Assembly (NCBI GenBank): GCA_022496205.1
Contig: WTXD01000132.1
Coordinates: forward strand, 1 to 33,282
DNA: 33,282 bases
Direction: 5' to 3'
Origin: Gloeopeniophorella convolvens
Taxonomy: Eukaryota > Basidiomycota > Agaricomycetes > Russulales
Positions 9,089 to 19,001 of this stretch are shown piece after piece. Within the stretch, counting starts at the first letter, position 1. Each line of letters begins with the position of its first letter. Below the pieces are notes generated by a model that worked only from the letters and a program-made list of their open reading frames with translations, was not told where the DNA came from and searched no databases. Made by a program: the position numbers and the translations under genes.

Positions 9089-9976
9089 AAGGAAGGGAGT
9101 GTCGTTCTTCGTAAGGTTATTCAAAGGTCGTGCAATTTTACCAAAGTCTCTGATGAAACGACGATAGAAATTTCCGAACCCGAGAAATGCTCGCACCTGC
9201 TTAACGGTTTTCGGAACGGGCCAGTTCCTGATACTGTTGAGTTTCACGGGGTCCATCTCGATCTGGTCGCCGTTTAGAATCATCCCGAGATAGTCCACCT
9301 TTGTACTCTCGAAGGTGCATTTCTTGGGTTTCAGGTAAAGATCGTTGTCAAGGAGTTTCTGAAGTACTCGCTCAACCATACGTCAGTGGAGATCAAGATC
9401 GTCGGAGGTTGCAATGAGGATGTCGTCCATGTAGATGAAGACGAGACCGGAGTCGATCTCATCCTTAAACAATTCGTTCATCATCGTCTGGAACGTCGAT
9501 GGGGAGTTCGTGAGTCCAAAGTACATGACCATGGGTTTGAAGAAGCCTCGATTCGTTTTGAACGCGGCTTTCCACTGGTCGCCCTCCTTGATGCGGATAT
9601 TGTTATATCCCCATCGTACATCGAACTTCGTGTAGAGTCGAGCGGTCTGCAATTTATGGAGTATTTCCTCGATGAGCGGAAGAGGGTAGTTGTTCTTTAC
9701 TGTGTAGGTGTTCAGCTGACGGTAGTCCTGCACAGGTCGGAGTTTCCCATCCTTCTTTTTAACAAAGAAGAAGGGAGAGGCGTATGGGGAGTTCGATGGT
9801 CGGATGTATCCTTTCTTCAGATGTTCATCGAGAAAGGATTCTAGCGCTATCTGTTCTGAAGGGGAGAGAGGATAGATTTTACAGGGAAGTGAGGCCGGTG
9901 CACCGTCCTTCAAGTCGATGGGATGATCCCATGGTCGCGACTCTGGAAACCTTTGCGCTGCTTCCTCACTAAACAC
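9086..9976 (-). pseudogene. Gypsy-1 reverse transcriptase
   Basis: This is the RT palm and fingers, which copy element RNA into DNA. Visible motifs in order are GYIRPSNSPYASPFFFVKKK, DGKLRPVQDYRQLN, TKFDVRWGYNNIRI, the segment FGLTNSPSTFQ, and the catalytic YMDDILIA. A TGA near 9383 follows DDLDLH, where Arg is expected. The frame continues [17 protein letters not shown] and [12 protein letters not shown] to a TAG at 9086 (expected Trp). The frame runs without a gap apart from these nonsense codons, so decay is recent. The upstream stretch to about 10351 is the protease-RT linker. Confidence 0.92.
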
Positions 9977-10351
9977 CTTATCGAAGCGTCGGTAGTGTGG
10001 GGGAATGGGATCAGGTTTGACCTTAGTTGGGTCGATGGCAGCTTCCGCAAGCTGCTGCGCCTGGGTTACTCAGAAGAGGCGAACCTCGTCAACAAGTTCC
10101 GGCGGAGAGCCAAAGTAGATCTCGTCTTCTGAGTCTAGGTGCAGGGGTTCTATCCCTTGCAGGTAAAGCTGGACATGCGTGCGTGCTTCGTCCTCCCATT
10201 CCGATGCACAGTGCACGTTCAATACGTGTGCTCCTGCTTTGAACGTCGTGGGCGTGGGTTTTCATAAGGACGCGTCTGAGGTGGAAAGGGTGATAGGGTG
10301 GAAGTCGTCGGCTACTCGTCGTTCGCCCCACAAGATTGGCGGTTGGAATAG

Positions 10352-10726
10352 TCATAGCCAGGGGAATCCGAGGATGATGCGCTCTCCTCCGATACTGGAA
10401 ATGTAGAAGCGCTGGGAATGTGATTTTCCTCCAGCTGATACGTCGAATTCGGTGTAATGAGTGATGTCACCGGATCGATTTCGAGTTCCATCCGCGTTTC
10501 GGATAATGCGCGGGTGAAGAAGTCGTTTTACTTGGAGGCCGTGCTGTTTTACGACCTTCCAGTCTATGATGTTGTCGGTAGCCCCGCTGTCGACCAGGGC
10601 CTTGTCGTCGATCCTTTTATGTGCACTTCGGATGTAAAGGGGAACTCTGATCGCATTTTCGGCATAGGAGAGTCGTACTAGTACATTGGTGCTGAAGACG
10701 GCTCGAGTAAGGATCGCTTTACTCAA
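10352..10726 (-). pseudogene. Gypsy-1 aspartic protease
   Basis: This is a retropepsin-like domain that processes Gag-Pol. The active-site block reads ALVDSGATDNIID, and the second half has GGERIILGFPWL, the ILG flap/hydrophobic motif. The frame begins by overlapping the Gag stop: Gag ends CAAGCTTGA and the protease frame reads through it one base back, so pol is in the -1 frame relative to Gag. A TGA at 10352 replaces the CGA seen in the Gypsy-2 copy, so this stop is a C-to-T nonsense change. The same protein is open for 230 codons in Gypsy-2. Confidence 0.87.
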
Positions 10727-12225
10727 GCTTGTTGAAAATCCTGAACGCTGAAGTCCTTGTCCTTCTCGAGGACACTGAAGATGGACTCTTTCTCGGCGTC
10801 AGATGCATTCGTGAGGTATGCGGCGAACGTCTGCGGGGAAATGGGGGAAGTCGTAGGGGAGGAAGGCGTCAGTGGCGTAGGGGTAGTTGTTTCGATCTGT
10901 CGCTGGCGTGTTTCCCGAGGACGTGAGTCCTTTTGCGGGCAGGAACGTGAAATGTGTCCTTGCTGGCCGCAGTGGAAACAGCGCCCCTGTTGCATATACA
11001 GGGTACGTTCATCGGGTGTGAGCTTTTTTCCTTTCTGATGGACGAACGTTTGGGTCTGATTGACCGTCAACGTGTCTACGTTCATAGGGACTACTCTGTT
11101 GTTACGTGGTGGTTGTCCTCCTCCTCCAGGTCGTCGTATCTGAAATTGTGGTGTTTGTTTTGGGGTGTCCTGATTTCTGTAAATCTCCTTCATGAGCTGG
11201 TACTAAAGCTGCTGGTCGCAAAGCTTCTCTGCCCATTTGTCGAAGGTCCATCGTGTACTGCCAGGGTTTACTCCAAATACGTCTCCTCCCTGTCGTGCGG
11301 TTTCCCGGACGAGGGCGTTTGGGAACGATCGGAGAAACATGATGATGGTGGACTCGGCGTCGAGTTGGAAGTTTCCTCTTTCCGTGAGTGTGCGGAACTT
11401 TCCGATATACTCCTCGATCGGTTCAGGAGTTCGGTACTTCATGTTTGCCAGAAGAAGCTTGGCGTTAACAGCAGTTCCTCGGTTCAGGAACCGTTTGTCC
11501 AGGATATCTTTAAACACCGTCCAAGCGGTGTCTTTTGTTGCGAAGGGTACTGGTGGGTCAAGGATACTGTTTGCCTTGATCTTTTCGAGCCACTCAATCT
11601 GCCTTTGGACCCAGTCGGTCACAATGGCGCCTCGAAAGTACGTGAGGCAAAAGGAGATTTTCTTTAGTGGGTCGGTGAACGTCGAGTTATCGTCGTTCAA
11701 GAACGCGTAGAGGTTGAACTGCCGCATGAAGTCGGCATATCGTTTGGATTCTCCGTTAAAGATGAATGGAGCTTCTCCTGTCAGTTTTCCGTTATCTCAA
11801 TGGGCGGCGGTGATCGTGGAGTCGACTCGGGTTTCTTCAGCCATCTCGCGCGCTGGTAAGGATGGAGGATCAGGTGTCGGGGGTATGAGTGCCGCGGCGG
11901 CTTCTTCGAGACGCCGTGCAACACCTTCGAGGTTAGAGAAGGTCTGGGGCTGTGCGGATGTGGGAGTAGTACGCTCGGGGGATTCGTGAATCGGATGGTT
12001 TCGAAACCACTGCTGAACGGTTTCTTTGCTCGGGATTCCGAGTGCGATGACAGATGTCGTGATCTGGTAATGATCACTGTTCTGCTGGACGTAGTTCTAG
12101 CCTTGGTCGGTCAAGAAGTATACTCGTAGGGTTCGTCCTCCGAGGACGATGTAGTAACCGTGCTCGGGGTCGTGCTGGACTGCCCTTTCTCCTTCTCCTC
12201 TGAGTTCTACAGGTGCAGTGTTTTC

Positions 12226-12704
12226 TGTTGAGACGGACAGTGTCCTGGCGGCTCTGATTAGATTAGATATGGACCTAATGATCAAGGACTATCTTATCTA
12301 GTGTACATAATGTTCTAGACTTAAGGCTGTGTTCAGCCCCACATTCGTTTCCGTGTTCCGGATTCTTCTAAGGCATTCCATGACCCACCTTGTACTCCAG
12401 TACCCACTCTTACTCTGTTTCATGTGGGTCTCCTAGGCTTTCTAAGCAGTGTTTATCACATGCTATCTGTCGCTCCTTACAGTATATAAGGACTCCTTTC
12501 TTCGCCTTTGTAGCCTCAGTCTTTTGACCTTCCTTGACTGAGGCAAGTACACTTACGCTCTTTTCTTCTCTCTTATACTTACACTACCTTACAGCGTCAC
12601 TCTGTGTCCTTCAGGTATTGTTGTAATCAAGTCTTTTGACCTTCCTTGACTGAGCGTCACTCTGTGTCCTTCAGTTGTCACTCCACCCTTGCTGCGCTTC
12701 AACA
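12226..12704 (+). repeat. Solo Copia LTR nested in Gypsy-1, TSD TTTTC
   Basis: This is a 479-bp LTR running TGTTGAGACGGACAG to GCGCTTCAACA, flanked by the perfect duplication TTTTC (12221-12225 and 12705-12709). It carries a TATATAAGGAC promoter core near 12482 and two copies of GTCTTTTGACCTTCCTTGAC about 113 bp apart. Being inside Gypsy-1, it inserted after or together with the history of that copy, and it splits the Gag leader. Confidence 0.95.
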
Positions 12705-12777
12705 TTTTCTTCCTGAGCAAAGGGAGCTCTTCGTTGTTGAGGAACGATATCTGCGATTGTCAGCTCTCGAGACTGAG

Positions 12778-12788
12778 AAGCCTGTTCT
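12778..12788 (-). promoter_or_regulatory. Self-complementary primer binding site of Gypsy-1
   Basis: On the minus strand AGAACAGGCTT lies two bases inside the 5' LTR boundary. Its exact complement AAGCCTGTTCT lies within the LTR (13052-13042, minus strand), just where transcription is expected to begin downstream of TATAGTA. No match to a tRNA 3' end was noticed at this position. Eleven-base complementarity between the RNA 5' end and the priming site is the arrangement known for self-priming Tf1/sushi elements. Confidence 0.7.
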
Positions 12789-12790
12789 AA

Positions 12791-13333
12791 TGTCACGGCC
12801 TGAGCCGGCGCGAGCGGGGCTGGCGAGGGCTGAGACGAGCGAGGTTCGGTAAGTCTGTCTCGATGTGAGCCGGTCCTCGAGGGCACATATGAATGCGCGC
12901 GAGATCCTGGATAAGACGTGATGTCTTCGATGGAGGCAATCGGCCTCCGGTACGTCGAGTTCAAAAGCTGAAGACCTCGCGATGCTTGGGCGAACAAGTC
13001 CCTCACGCGGATTCCCTGATAACCTCGTCGATTGACAAAGGAGAACAGGCTTAAGGCCTTAGAGTACAACTGCTACGCCTTAAGTACTATAAGAGAATCA
13101 GTTTACATAACGTCCTAGTGTCGAGTCGTACCGAGTCAGAACGGACTCAAGGTGGGTCTCCTAGGTAGAAGTACAGTGCGGATCCAATAGCATAAGGGGC
13201 GCGTCAAGAAGTACGGGGGAATCGTATGACGAATGAAAGATAAACGTCCCCGAGTCATGAAGTTGGTCTCGGAGCTCGTAATGTACAGTCACGATAAGGA
13301 AAGAAAAGAAAATGTATCGTACAGTTCGTGACA
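12791..13333 (-). repeat. 5' LTR of Gypsy-1
   Basis: This is a 543-bp LTR, 541 of 543 positions identical by eye to 5035-5577, with ends TGTCACG and CGTGACA. It contains the TATAGTA box, the predicted RNA start AAGCCTGTTCT and the beginning of the Gag frame. The duplicated target CACAA follows at 13334-13338. Confidence 0.95.
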
Positions 13334-13338
13334 CACAA

Positions 13339-15528
13339 GCTAGGAGAGCCAAAGGATTCTTTTACGGATGATGAATGCATGTCTGTCATCAACTCTTCCA
13401 TTTATCCTACAATGTCATCCTAAGGTGATGAGAATCCAAGCCTGTCAACAGCAAAGAAGAAGAGAAGCATGCAGCCCAAAAGAAACCTGCAAGAGCCAGC
13501 AACTGTTGGCACTGAGTATGAAAGAGAACAGCTCAGTAGGATGAAGCAGAACCATGCCTTGCTTAAATCCATTAGCCTCAGCAAGGAGGGGGCCCCAGTC
13601 ACCAAATGCAAGCAGAAGTCTAAAGCGAAAGGAGAGAAAGTGTCTCAGAAGTCAAGCCACCTCACAGATGGAAGGTAAGTTGCTGGAAATTGATCGTACA
13701 TATGTCCTGATTAGGCTTCAGCATGACCAACAAAAACACCATTGATGACACATCTGAAATCGAGCCTGACAAGTCCAATGCTGGCAACTCGGGTTCCAAA
13801 AGTTCCAAGAAAGGGGTCGACAGCGATGGCAGTGATGATTGCGTGTGGGAACCAGATACTGCTGACTTTGAGGCACCACATCTAATCAAACATATGAGCC
13901 CTCTGCATGCAACCCAGAAGGGGGAGATGACAGAGGAACAAGGTGGTGAGAAAACAGAAGACTCACCTGAGCTCATGGACCTCCCTAGTGACAGTGCTGG
14001 TGGTGCGGACAGCAAAGATGGCGCAGACAACCCTGTGATGCAAGAGAACCTTCCCACTGAACTCCCAGAGCCTCCAAGCAAGAGCTTACTACCAGCCATA
14101 TATATGGTCCTCATGGACCTCCTTGACAAAACCCTCCTTTCCCTCTTACCACCACCATCCCTTGGGCACTTGTGGGTTCCACCCTTGGGGGGTGGGCCGT
14201 CATCTGGTGACATGGCGACCCATCCACCCCCTTCCTCTCTGGCCTCCCTCCCAGAGACCTCAGCATGGTTTCCCTCAAGTGGCTTTGGTCTGGGAAGACC
14301 TCAGCTAGGCATTGGGGACCCCAGCATGCTCCCCCCCTCCTTTTTTCACTTAGTGGATCACAGTCAAGAGAGGCCAGTTTGGACCCCCTCATGTCATCCA
14401 CGTGTTTTGTTATCTGTCGCAGTATCATTGGTGCAAGTTCAGCCGAAACTGTCATTGGGTCAGCAGCAGAACCTCTCTGCCAGCACCCCAACACTTGCAG
14501 CTATGGCACTGGCCTTTGTTAGTTGGAAGGGATATAGGCCAAAATTTGGGGGGAACCTAGCCTGTCCCCCCCTCAGTGCGAGGCCCATCCCGCATCTTAG
14601 GCAGCTGATGAAGATGGATCATAGCCATGGCCTGGAGCATTCTCAACTTTCTGATTGCGATGCTGATTTCCCCCTTTTCCCACCCTTTCTTTAGTCCCCT
14701 TCTTTCTTATCCGTTCATCTTTACATCACATCGATTGCTGCACCACTCTTCCCCCCCCCTCAGACTTAGGCTCCCACCCCCTAAACCTTTTACTCATACT
14801 CACCCCCTCAGTCCTTTCTCAGCCTTCTTTCTCTTTTACTGCCAGAGTTCATCAGCAGGCTTTGGACAGTACTTATCTGATCATGCCTGATTCCACCAGG
14901 CTACCCATTCAAACCTCTTACTATACTTTAGTTCTTAATTCTATATGCTCGTGTTCAGACTCTTAATCCGCCCTTTTACCTAATCCCCCCAAATGTCTAT
15001 GTATGTAGATGACCATGTCTTGTGAAGGACTCACTGTTGCAGAATATAAATGCAGATTTAAAAAAAAAAAAGGACCTCTTTGACAACTCCATGAACGCCA
15101 CTACGAAGGCATTTATTCAAAAGACTCACCTTATGTTGGGCGGTGCCAGGGTGAGTGATTGGGAGGTGATTGTTGATAGTTGGACGTGTCTAGAGTTTCT
15201 CTTGGGGTATCCTATGAAAGATGTGAGTTCCTCTATGACATTAGCAAAGCGATATAACATAGGCACTAATTTGCTTACTAGTGGCTTGGGAGCACCTACA
15301 GGCCTGAGGAGTTTGCCTACTAGGTGAAGAGAAAGTGTGTCTACTCTAAACCACCACCAATCAAGGACCTCAAATGCTTTGCTGTGGCAGTTCATGATTG
15401 GTGGGTGTCCTTGTAGCCAGAGTGGCGTAGGAAGGAGTGGCCAATGCAAAAGGACATGCCTTTGGGCGAAGAATGGGTCAAAACAAGGAAGGGAGGTGCA
15501 AACGGCATCATTATGGTGTAAGGACACA
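13339..15528 (+). pseudogene. Decayed fungal gene, 3' half (resumes after Gypsy-1)
   Basis: This continues the gene broken at 5029. It opens with an acidic linker (EPKDSFTDDECMSV), then TEYEREQLSRMKQNHALLKS (13516-13575), a motif placed mid-protein in the uncharacterised basidiomycete family. A long Ser/Asp-rich then Pro-rich segment follows (13723-14694). The C-terminal block starts near 15160: DWEVIVDSWTCLEFLLGYP, then VHDWWVSL-stop-PEWR (near 15400) and PLGEEWVKTRKGGANGIIMV ending TAA near 15528. The W-WW-LQPEWR and DW-R-GGANG patterns match the usual C-terminal block of the family, here with TAG in place of Gln. Several frame changes and stops make it a pseudogene. The function is unknown. 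Confidence 0.55.
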
Positions 15529-15584
15529 ATGGGATGTCGGAACAGAACGCTTGGGTGCTCCGCGGTCTGAACGCGCTTGCATTG

Positions 15585-16239
15585 TGTCAGGACTCACTCG
15601 CGGAGTGCGCGCAGAGAGGGTAGCAGATAGTTTGGAGAGCGTCAAAGAGGGGGAGCGGAAGATGAGCTGCGAGTATTGCAGGAACGAGGAGGAACACACT
15701 AACAGTGCTATTGCAGTGCTAGGTACAGATGAGAGTGCCACAGATGGACAGTCTGAGGACCACTGGGCGATACATGGGGGTCTTATATACTACTGGAGAC
15801 CCCTTAGACGAATCTGGTTTAATTACTGATGGGGATTCCAGAGGGGATTCCCCATAACCTCTCCTCTCTGATACGCTTCTTAGATTCCATCGCAAAGTGG
15901 GGCTTGAGGCCCCATGGAGTTCTTGATGATCAGAGTCCCAAAGAGGATGCATGAAGTGTTTCACCTTGACCAAGGTTCTGGTTACTTTGGGACGAGTAAT
16001 ATGGCCATTCTGAGAGATCCCTAGTCCGGGATCTTGGGGGTATTCCAGGGTTAATTGGCCATTAGGGAGTAGGGCGAGGAATGGGGGTGAAGGGTCACAT
16101 GATGTATTTCGACTTGTAGTCGCAATGTGAGTGGTACGCGTCGCATTGTGAACGACGCATAGGGTGTTTACTGGTAGGGCTGGGTTCGCTCTAGTGTTCT
16201 GAGCAGTTCGACCTCCTTGAGGCCCTAGTGTTCATGACA
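15585..16239 (-). repeat. Solo LTR of a separate Gypsy-like family, TSD CATTG
   Basis: This 655-bp unit begins TGTCAGGACTC and ends TTCATGACA, with inverted TGTCA/TGACA ends, and is flanked by the perfect duplication CATTG (15580-15584 and 16240-16244). Minus orientation is indicated by AGTATATAAGACCCCC on the reverse strand near 15780. Apart from the TGTCA ends it does not resemble the Gypsy-1/2 LTR. No internal domain is attached. Confidence 0.9.
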
Positions 16240-16244
16240 CATTG

Positions 16245-16879
16245 ACTGTTTGCCTTTCTCTCGCTTTTCCCTTTACCTACATGCTTTAACCTATCTCTCG
16301 CCTAATTGCTCACTTCCACTTTTACTTTGACATTTCCCCGCACATAAGACGACTCCCGAGGCCCACGAAGGGAGGCTGATCTCTGGTTGGCCACGATTCC
16401 CTCTTGCTTGAACCTTGGGCCCGCCAAAAGCAAAACATGGCTCTCAAAGCCACATACCACCTTTAGTATGCTTTGACTACTATCTTCATGTATTTATACC
16501 TCGCGTTTCCTATCCTAGAATCCTATCCAATTCTCAGTCTATCGCTTGCCATAAAGCTCTCACACAAATGCTCGAATGCTCGAAATCCTTATACACCTTG
16601 CCTCGCCTCACTTGCCTCACACGAATCGACCGAAACACAAAACAACCGCCTTGCTTGTCCTCTCCTCTCCTCACCCACACTTGCAACCTAACCTTCATCT
16701 GGAGCCCACCACGAGGGAAAGTCTGTTGGCCTTTATCTAGCTTGCAGAAGATCTTCCCTAGTAACATCTACCCCATCACCCTCTTGTTTTCTGGTTGTCT
16801 TTAGGCAACCCTGTGTATGAGCCAGAAGCAGTTGCAACCTTGCAATGCTAACAGACACTTCCTATTGAGATCTCAGTTA
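16245..16879. other. Unassigned intergenic DNA before Gypsy-2
   Basis: This is pyrimidine-rich sequence with no supported gene. The five bases before Gypsy-2 are AGTTA; no partner is found because the right end of Gypsy-2 is missing. Confidence 0.4.
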
Positions 16880-17422
16880 TGTCACGACTTGTACGATACA
16901 TTTTCTTTTTCTTCTCATCACGACTTGTACGATACGAGTTCCGTTCCGGCTCCATAACTCGGGGACGCTTATCTTTCACTTGTCATACTATTCCCTCATC
17001 GTTCTTGATGCGCCCCTTATGCCATTGGATACCCATTGTACTTCTACCTAGGAGACCCACCTTGAGTCCGCTTCGACTCGGTATGACTCGATACTAGGAC
17101 GTTATGTAACCTTCACTTCTCGTAGTACTTAAGGCGTAGCAGTAGTACTCTAAGGCCTTAAGCCTGTTCTCCTTTGTCAATCGACGAGGTTACCAGAGAT
17201 TCCGCATGAGGGACTTGTTCGCCCAAGTATCACGAGGTTTCCAGCCTTTGAACTCTACGTACCGGAGGCCGATTGCCTCCACTCGAAGACACCACGTCTT
17301 ACCCAGGATCGCGTGCACATTCACGTGCACCATCGAGAACCGGCTCACATCGAGACCGACTTGTCGAACCTCGCTCGTCTCAGCCCTCGCCAGCTTCGCT
17401 CGCACCGGCTCAGGCCGTGACA
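16880..17422 (+). repeat. 5' LTR of Gypsy-2
   Basis: This 543-bp LTR runs TGTCACGACTTG to GGCCGTGACA. It aligns along its length with the reverse complement of the Gypsy-1 LTR but is clearly diverged (for example CTTCTCGTAGTA in place of CTCTTATAGTA, which weakens the TATA box). The predicted RNA start AAGCCTGTTCT is conserved at 17160-17170. An ATG at 17206 opens the Gag frame inside the LTR. Confidence 0.92.
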
Positions 17423-19001
17423 TTAGAACAGGCTTCTCAGTCTCGAGAGCTGACGATCGCAGGACTCGTTCCGCGACAGCGAAGAGCTCCCTTCGCACAA
17501 GAAGAAAACCACGCACCTGTAGAACTCAGAGGAGAAGGAGAAAGGGCAGTCCGCCACGACCCCGAGCACGGATACTACATCGTCCTCGGAGGACGAACTC
17601 TACGAGTATACTTCTCGACCGACCAAGGCTGGAACTACGTCCAGCAGACAGGAGATCAATACCAGATCACAGGACCCATAATCGCTCTCGGAATCCCGAG
17701 TAAAGAAACCGTCCTCCAGTGGTTTCGAGACCACCCTATCCACGAGTCCCCCGAACGAACCACGCCCACGTCTGCACAGCCGCAGGCCAGCCAGCCCGAT
17801 CTCTCAGGCGTCGCACAACGCCTCGAAGAAGCCGCCGCGGCACTCATTCCCCCGACATCTGATCCTACATCCATACCAGCACGCGAGATGGCTGAAGAAA
17901 CCCGAGTCGATTCCACGATCACCGCCGCCCGTCGAGATAACGGAAAGCTTACAGGAGAAGCCCCGTTCATCTTCAACGGGGATATGCCGACTTCATGCGG
18001 CAGTTCAACCTCTACGCATTCCTGAACGATGATAACTCGACGTTCACCGATCCCTTGAAAAAAATCTCCTTCTGCCTCACGTATTTTCGAGGTGCCATTG
18101 TGACCGACTGGGTCCAAAGGCAGATCGAATGGCTCGAGAAGATCAGGGCTAACCACATCCATGACCCACCAGTACCCTTTGCGACGAGAGACACCGCCTG
18201 GACGGTGTTTAAAGATACCCTCGACAAGCGATTCCTAAACCGAGGAACCGCTGTGAACGCCAAACTCCTTCTGGCGAACATGAAATTCCGAGCTCCCGAA
18301 CCGATCGAGGAGTACATCGGAAAGTTCCGCACCCTCGCGGAAAGAGGGAATTTCAACCTCGATGCCGAATCCACTATCATCATGTTCCTCCGATCGTTCC
18401 CAAACGCCCTCGTCCGGGAAACCGCACGACAGGGGGGAGACGTGTTTGGAGTAAATCCTGGCAGCACGCGATGGACCTTCGACACATGGGCAGAGAAGCT
18501 GTGCGACCAGCAACTTCAGTATCAGCTCCTGAAAGAAATCTATGGAAGCCAGGAAACGACGAAACAGCAGCCGCGATTCCAGATACGCCGACCTGGAGGA
18601 GGAGGACAGCCGAGCCGAAACGACGGAGTGGTCCCGATGGACGTAGACACGTTAACGGTCAACCAGACCCAAATGTTTGTCCATCAGAAGGGGAAGAAGC
18701 TTACGCCCGATGAGCGCACCCAGTATATGCAGCAGGGGCGTTGTTTCCACTGCGGCCAGCAAGGACACGTCTCACGGTCCTGCCCGCAAAAGGACTCTCG
18801 TCCTAGGGAAACCCGACAGCGCCAGGTCGACACGACCGATCCTGTCCCATCGACTTCCTCCACGTCCTCTCCATTCCCTCCATTTCTCCACAGACGTTTG
18901 CAACGTACCTAGCAAACGTGTCCGACGCCGAAAAAGAGTCCATCTTCAGTGTCCTTGAGAAGGACAAGGACTTCAGCGTTCAGGATTTTCAACAAGCTTG
19001 A
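17206..19001 (+). pseudogene. Gypsy-2 Gag
   Basis: This is a Gag polyprotein of the same type as Gypsy-1. ATG 17206 starts MRDLFAQVSRGFQPLN inside the LTR. A one-base insertion near 17281 shifts the frame, which is then open from before 17290 through the priming site to 18025. This part includes GYYIVLGGRTLRVYF, the Trp codon lost in Gypsy-1, and MAEETRVDSTITAA from 17888. A 10-bp deletion near 17980 relative to Gypsy-1 shifts the frame again. Capsid continues from 17995 with FCLTYFRGAIVTDWV, and the zinc knuckle CFHCGQQGHVSRSC lies at about 18742-18783. Another frameshift near 18880 precedes the shared end CAAGCTTGA at 19001. Gag assembles the particle and binds element RNA. Confidence 0.85.
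17425..17435 (+). promoter_or_regulatory. Self-complementary primer binding site of Gypsy-2
   Basis: AGAACAGGCTT lies two bases after the LTR and is the exact complement of AAGCCTGTTCT at 17160-17170. The pairing is identical to Gypsy-1 although the surrounding LTR has diverged, which supports a functional self-priming site. Confidence 0.7.

Larger units (their letters stand above)
10723..13006 (-). pseudogene. Gypsy-1 Gag, starting inside the 5' LTR
   Basis: This is the capsid/nucleocapsid polyprotein. The frame is open from inside the 5' LTR (Gypsy-2 has an ATG where this copy has GTG, 13006-13004) across the priming site. A solo LTR interrupts it at 12226-12704, and it then continues ELRGEGERAV...GYYIVLGGRTLRVYF to a TAG at 12097 (Trp in Gypsy-2). 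An internal ATG at 11844 starts MAEETRVDSTITAA. Nonsense codons follow at 11797 (CGA to TGA) and 11203 (CAG to TAG). The capsid part (11727-11203) contains FCLTYFRGAIVTDWV and IEEYIGKFRTL. The zinc knuckle CFHCGQQGHISRSC is near 10970, and the chain ends at TGA 10723. Gag packages element RNA into particles. Confidence 0.82.
5035..13333 (-). mobile_element. Gypsy-1: chromovirus-type Ty3/Gypsy element with extra ORF3
   Basis: This is a complete minus-strand LTR retrotransposon of 8.3 kb, including a 479-bp nested solo LTR and its 5-bp duplication. The order on the minus strand is 5' LTR (13333-12791), self-priming site, Gag, protease, RT, RNase H, integrase, GPY/F segment and chromodomain, then ORF3 and the 3' LTR (5577-5035). 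The protease-RT-RNase H-integrase order and the C-terminal chromodomain define a chromovirus. The LTRs differ at two positions of 543 by eye, implying recent insertion, yet gag-pol carries at least eight nonsense codons and at least one frameshift. ORF3 is open. The element cannot be autonomous as written. It interrupts a fungal pseudogene. Confidence 0.93.

Noticed and set aside
10700..10740. Canonical -1 slippery heptamer at the Gag-Pol overlap
   Set aside because: The nearest candidate (GGATTTT) does not satisfy normal pairing after slippage; only the frame overlap itself is supported.
12671..12790. Continuous reading of Gag into the nested Copia LTR as a real fusion protein
   Set aside because: The short tail arises only from reading into an inserted solo LTR with a clean TSD; it is disruption, not a designed fusion.
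14690..15000. Real coding extension of the pseudogene through the pyrimidine-rich stretch
   Set aside because: The translation is Ser/Pro/Leu low complexity with stops; it is more likely intron or decayed linker.
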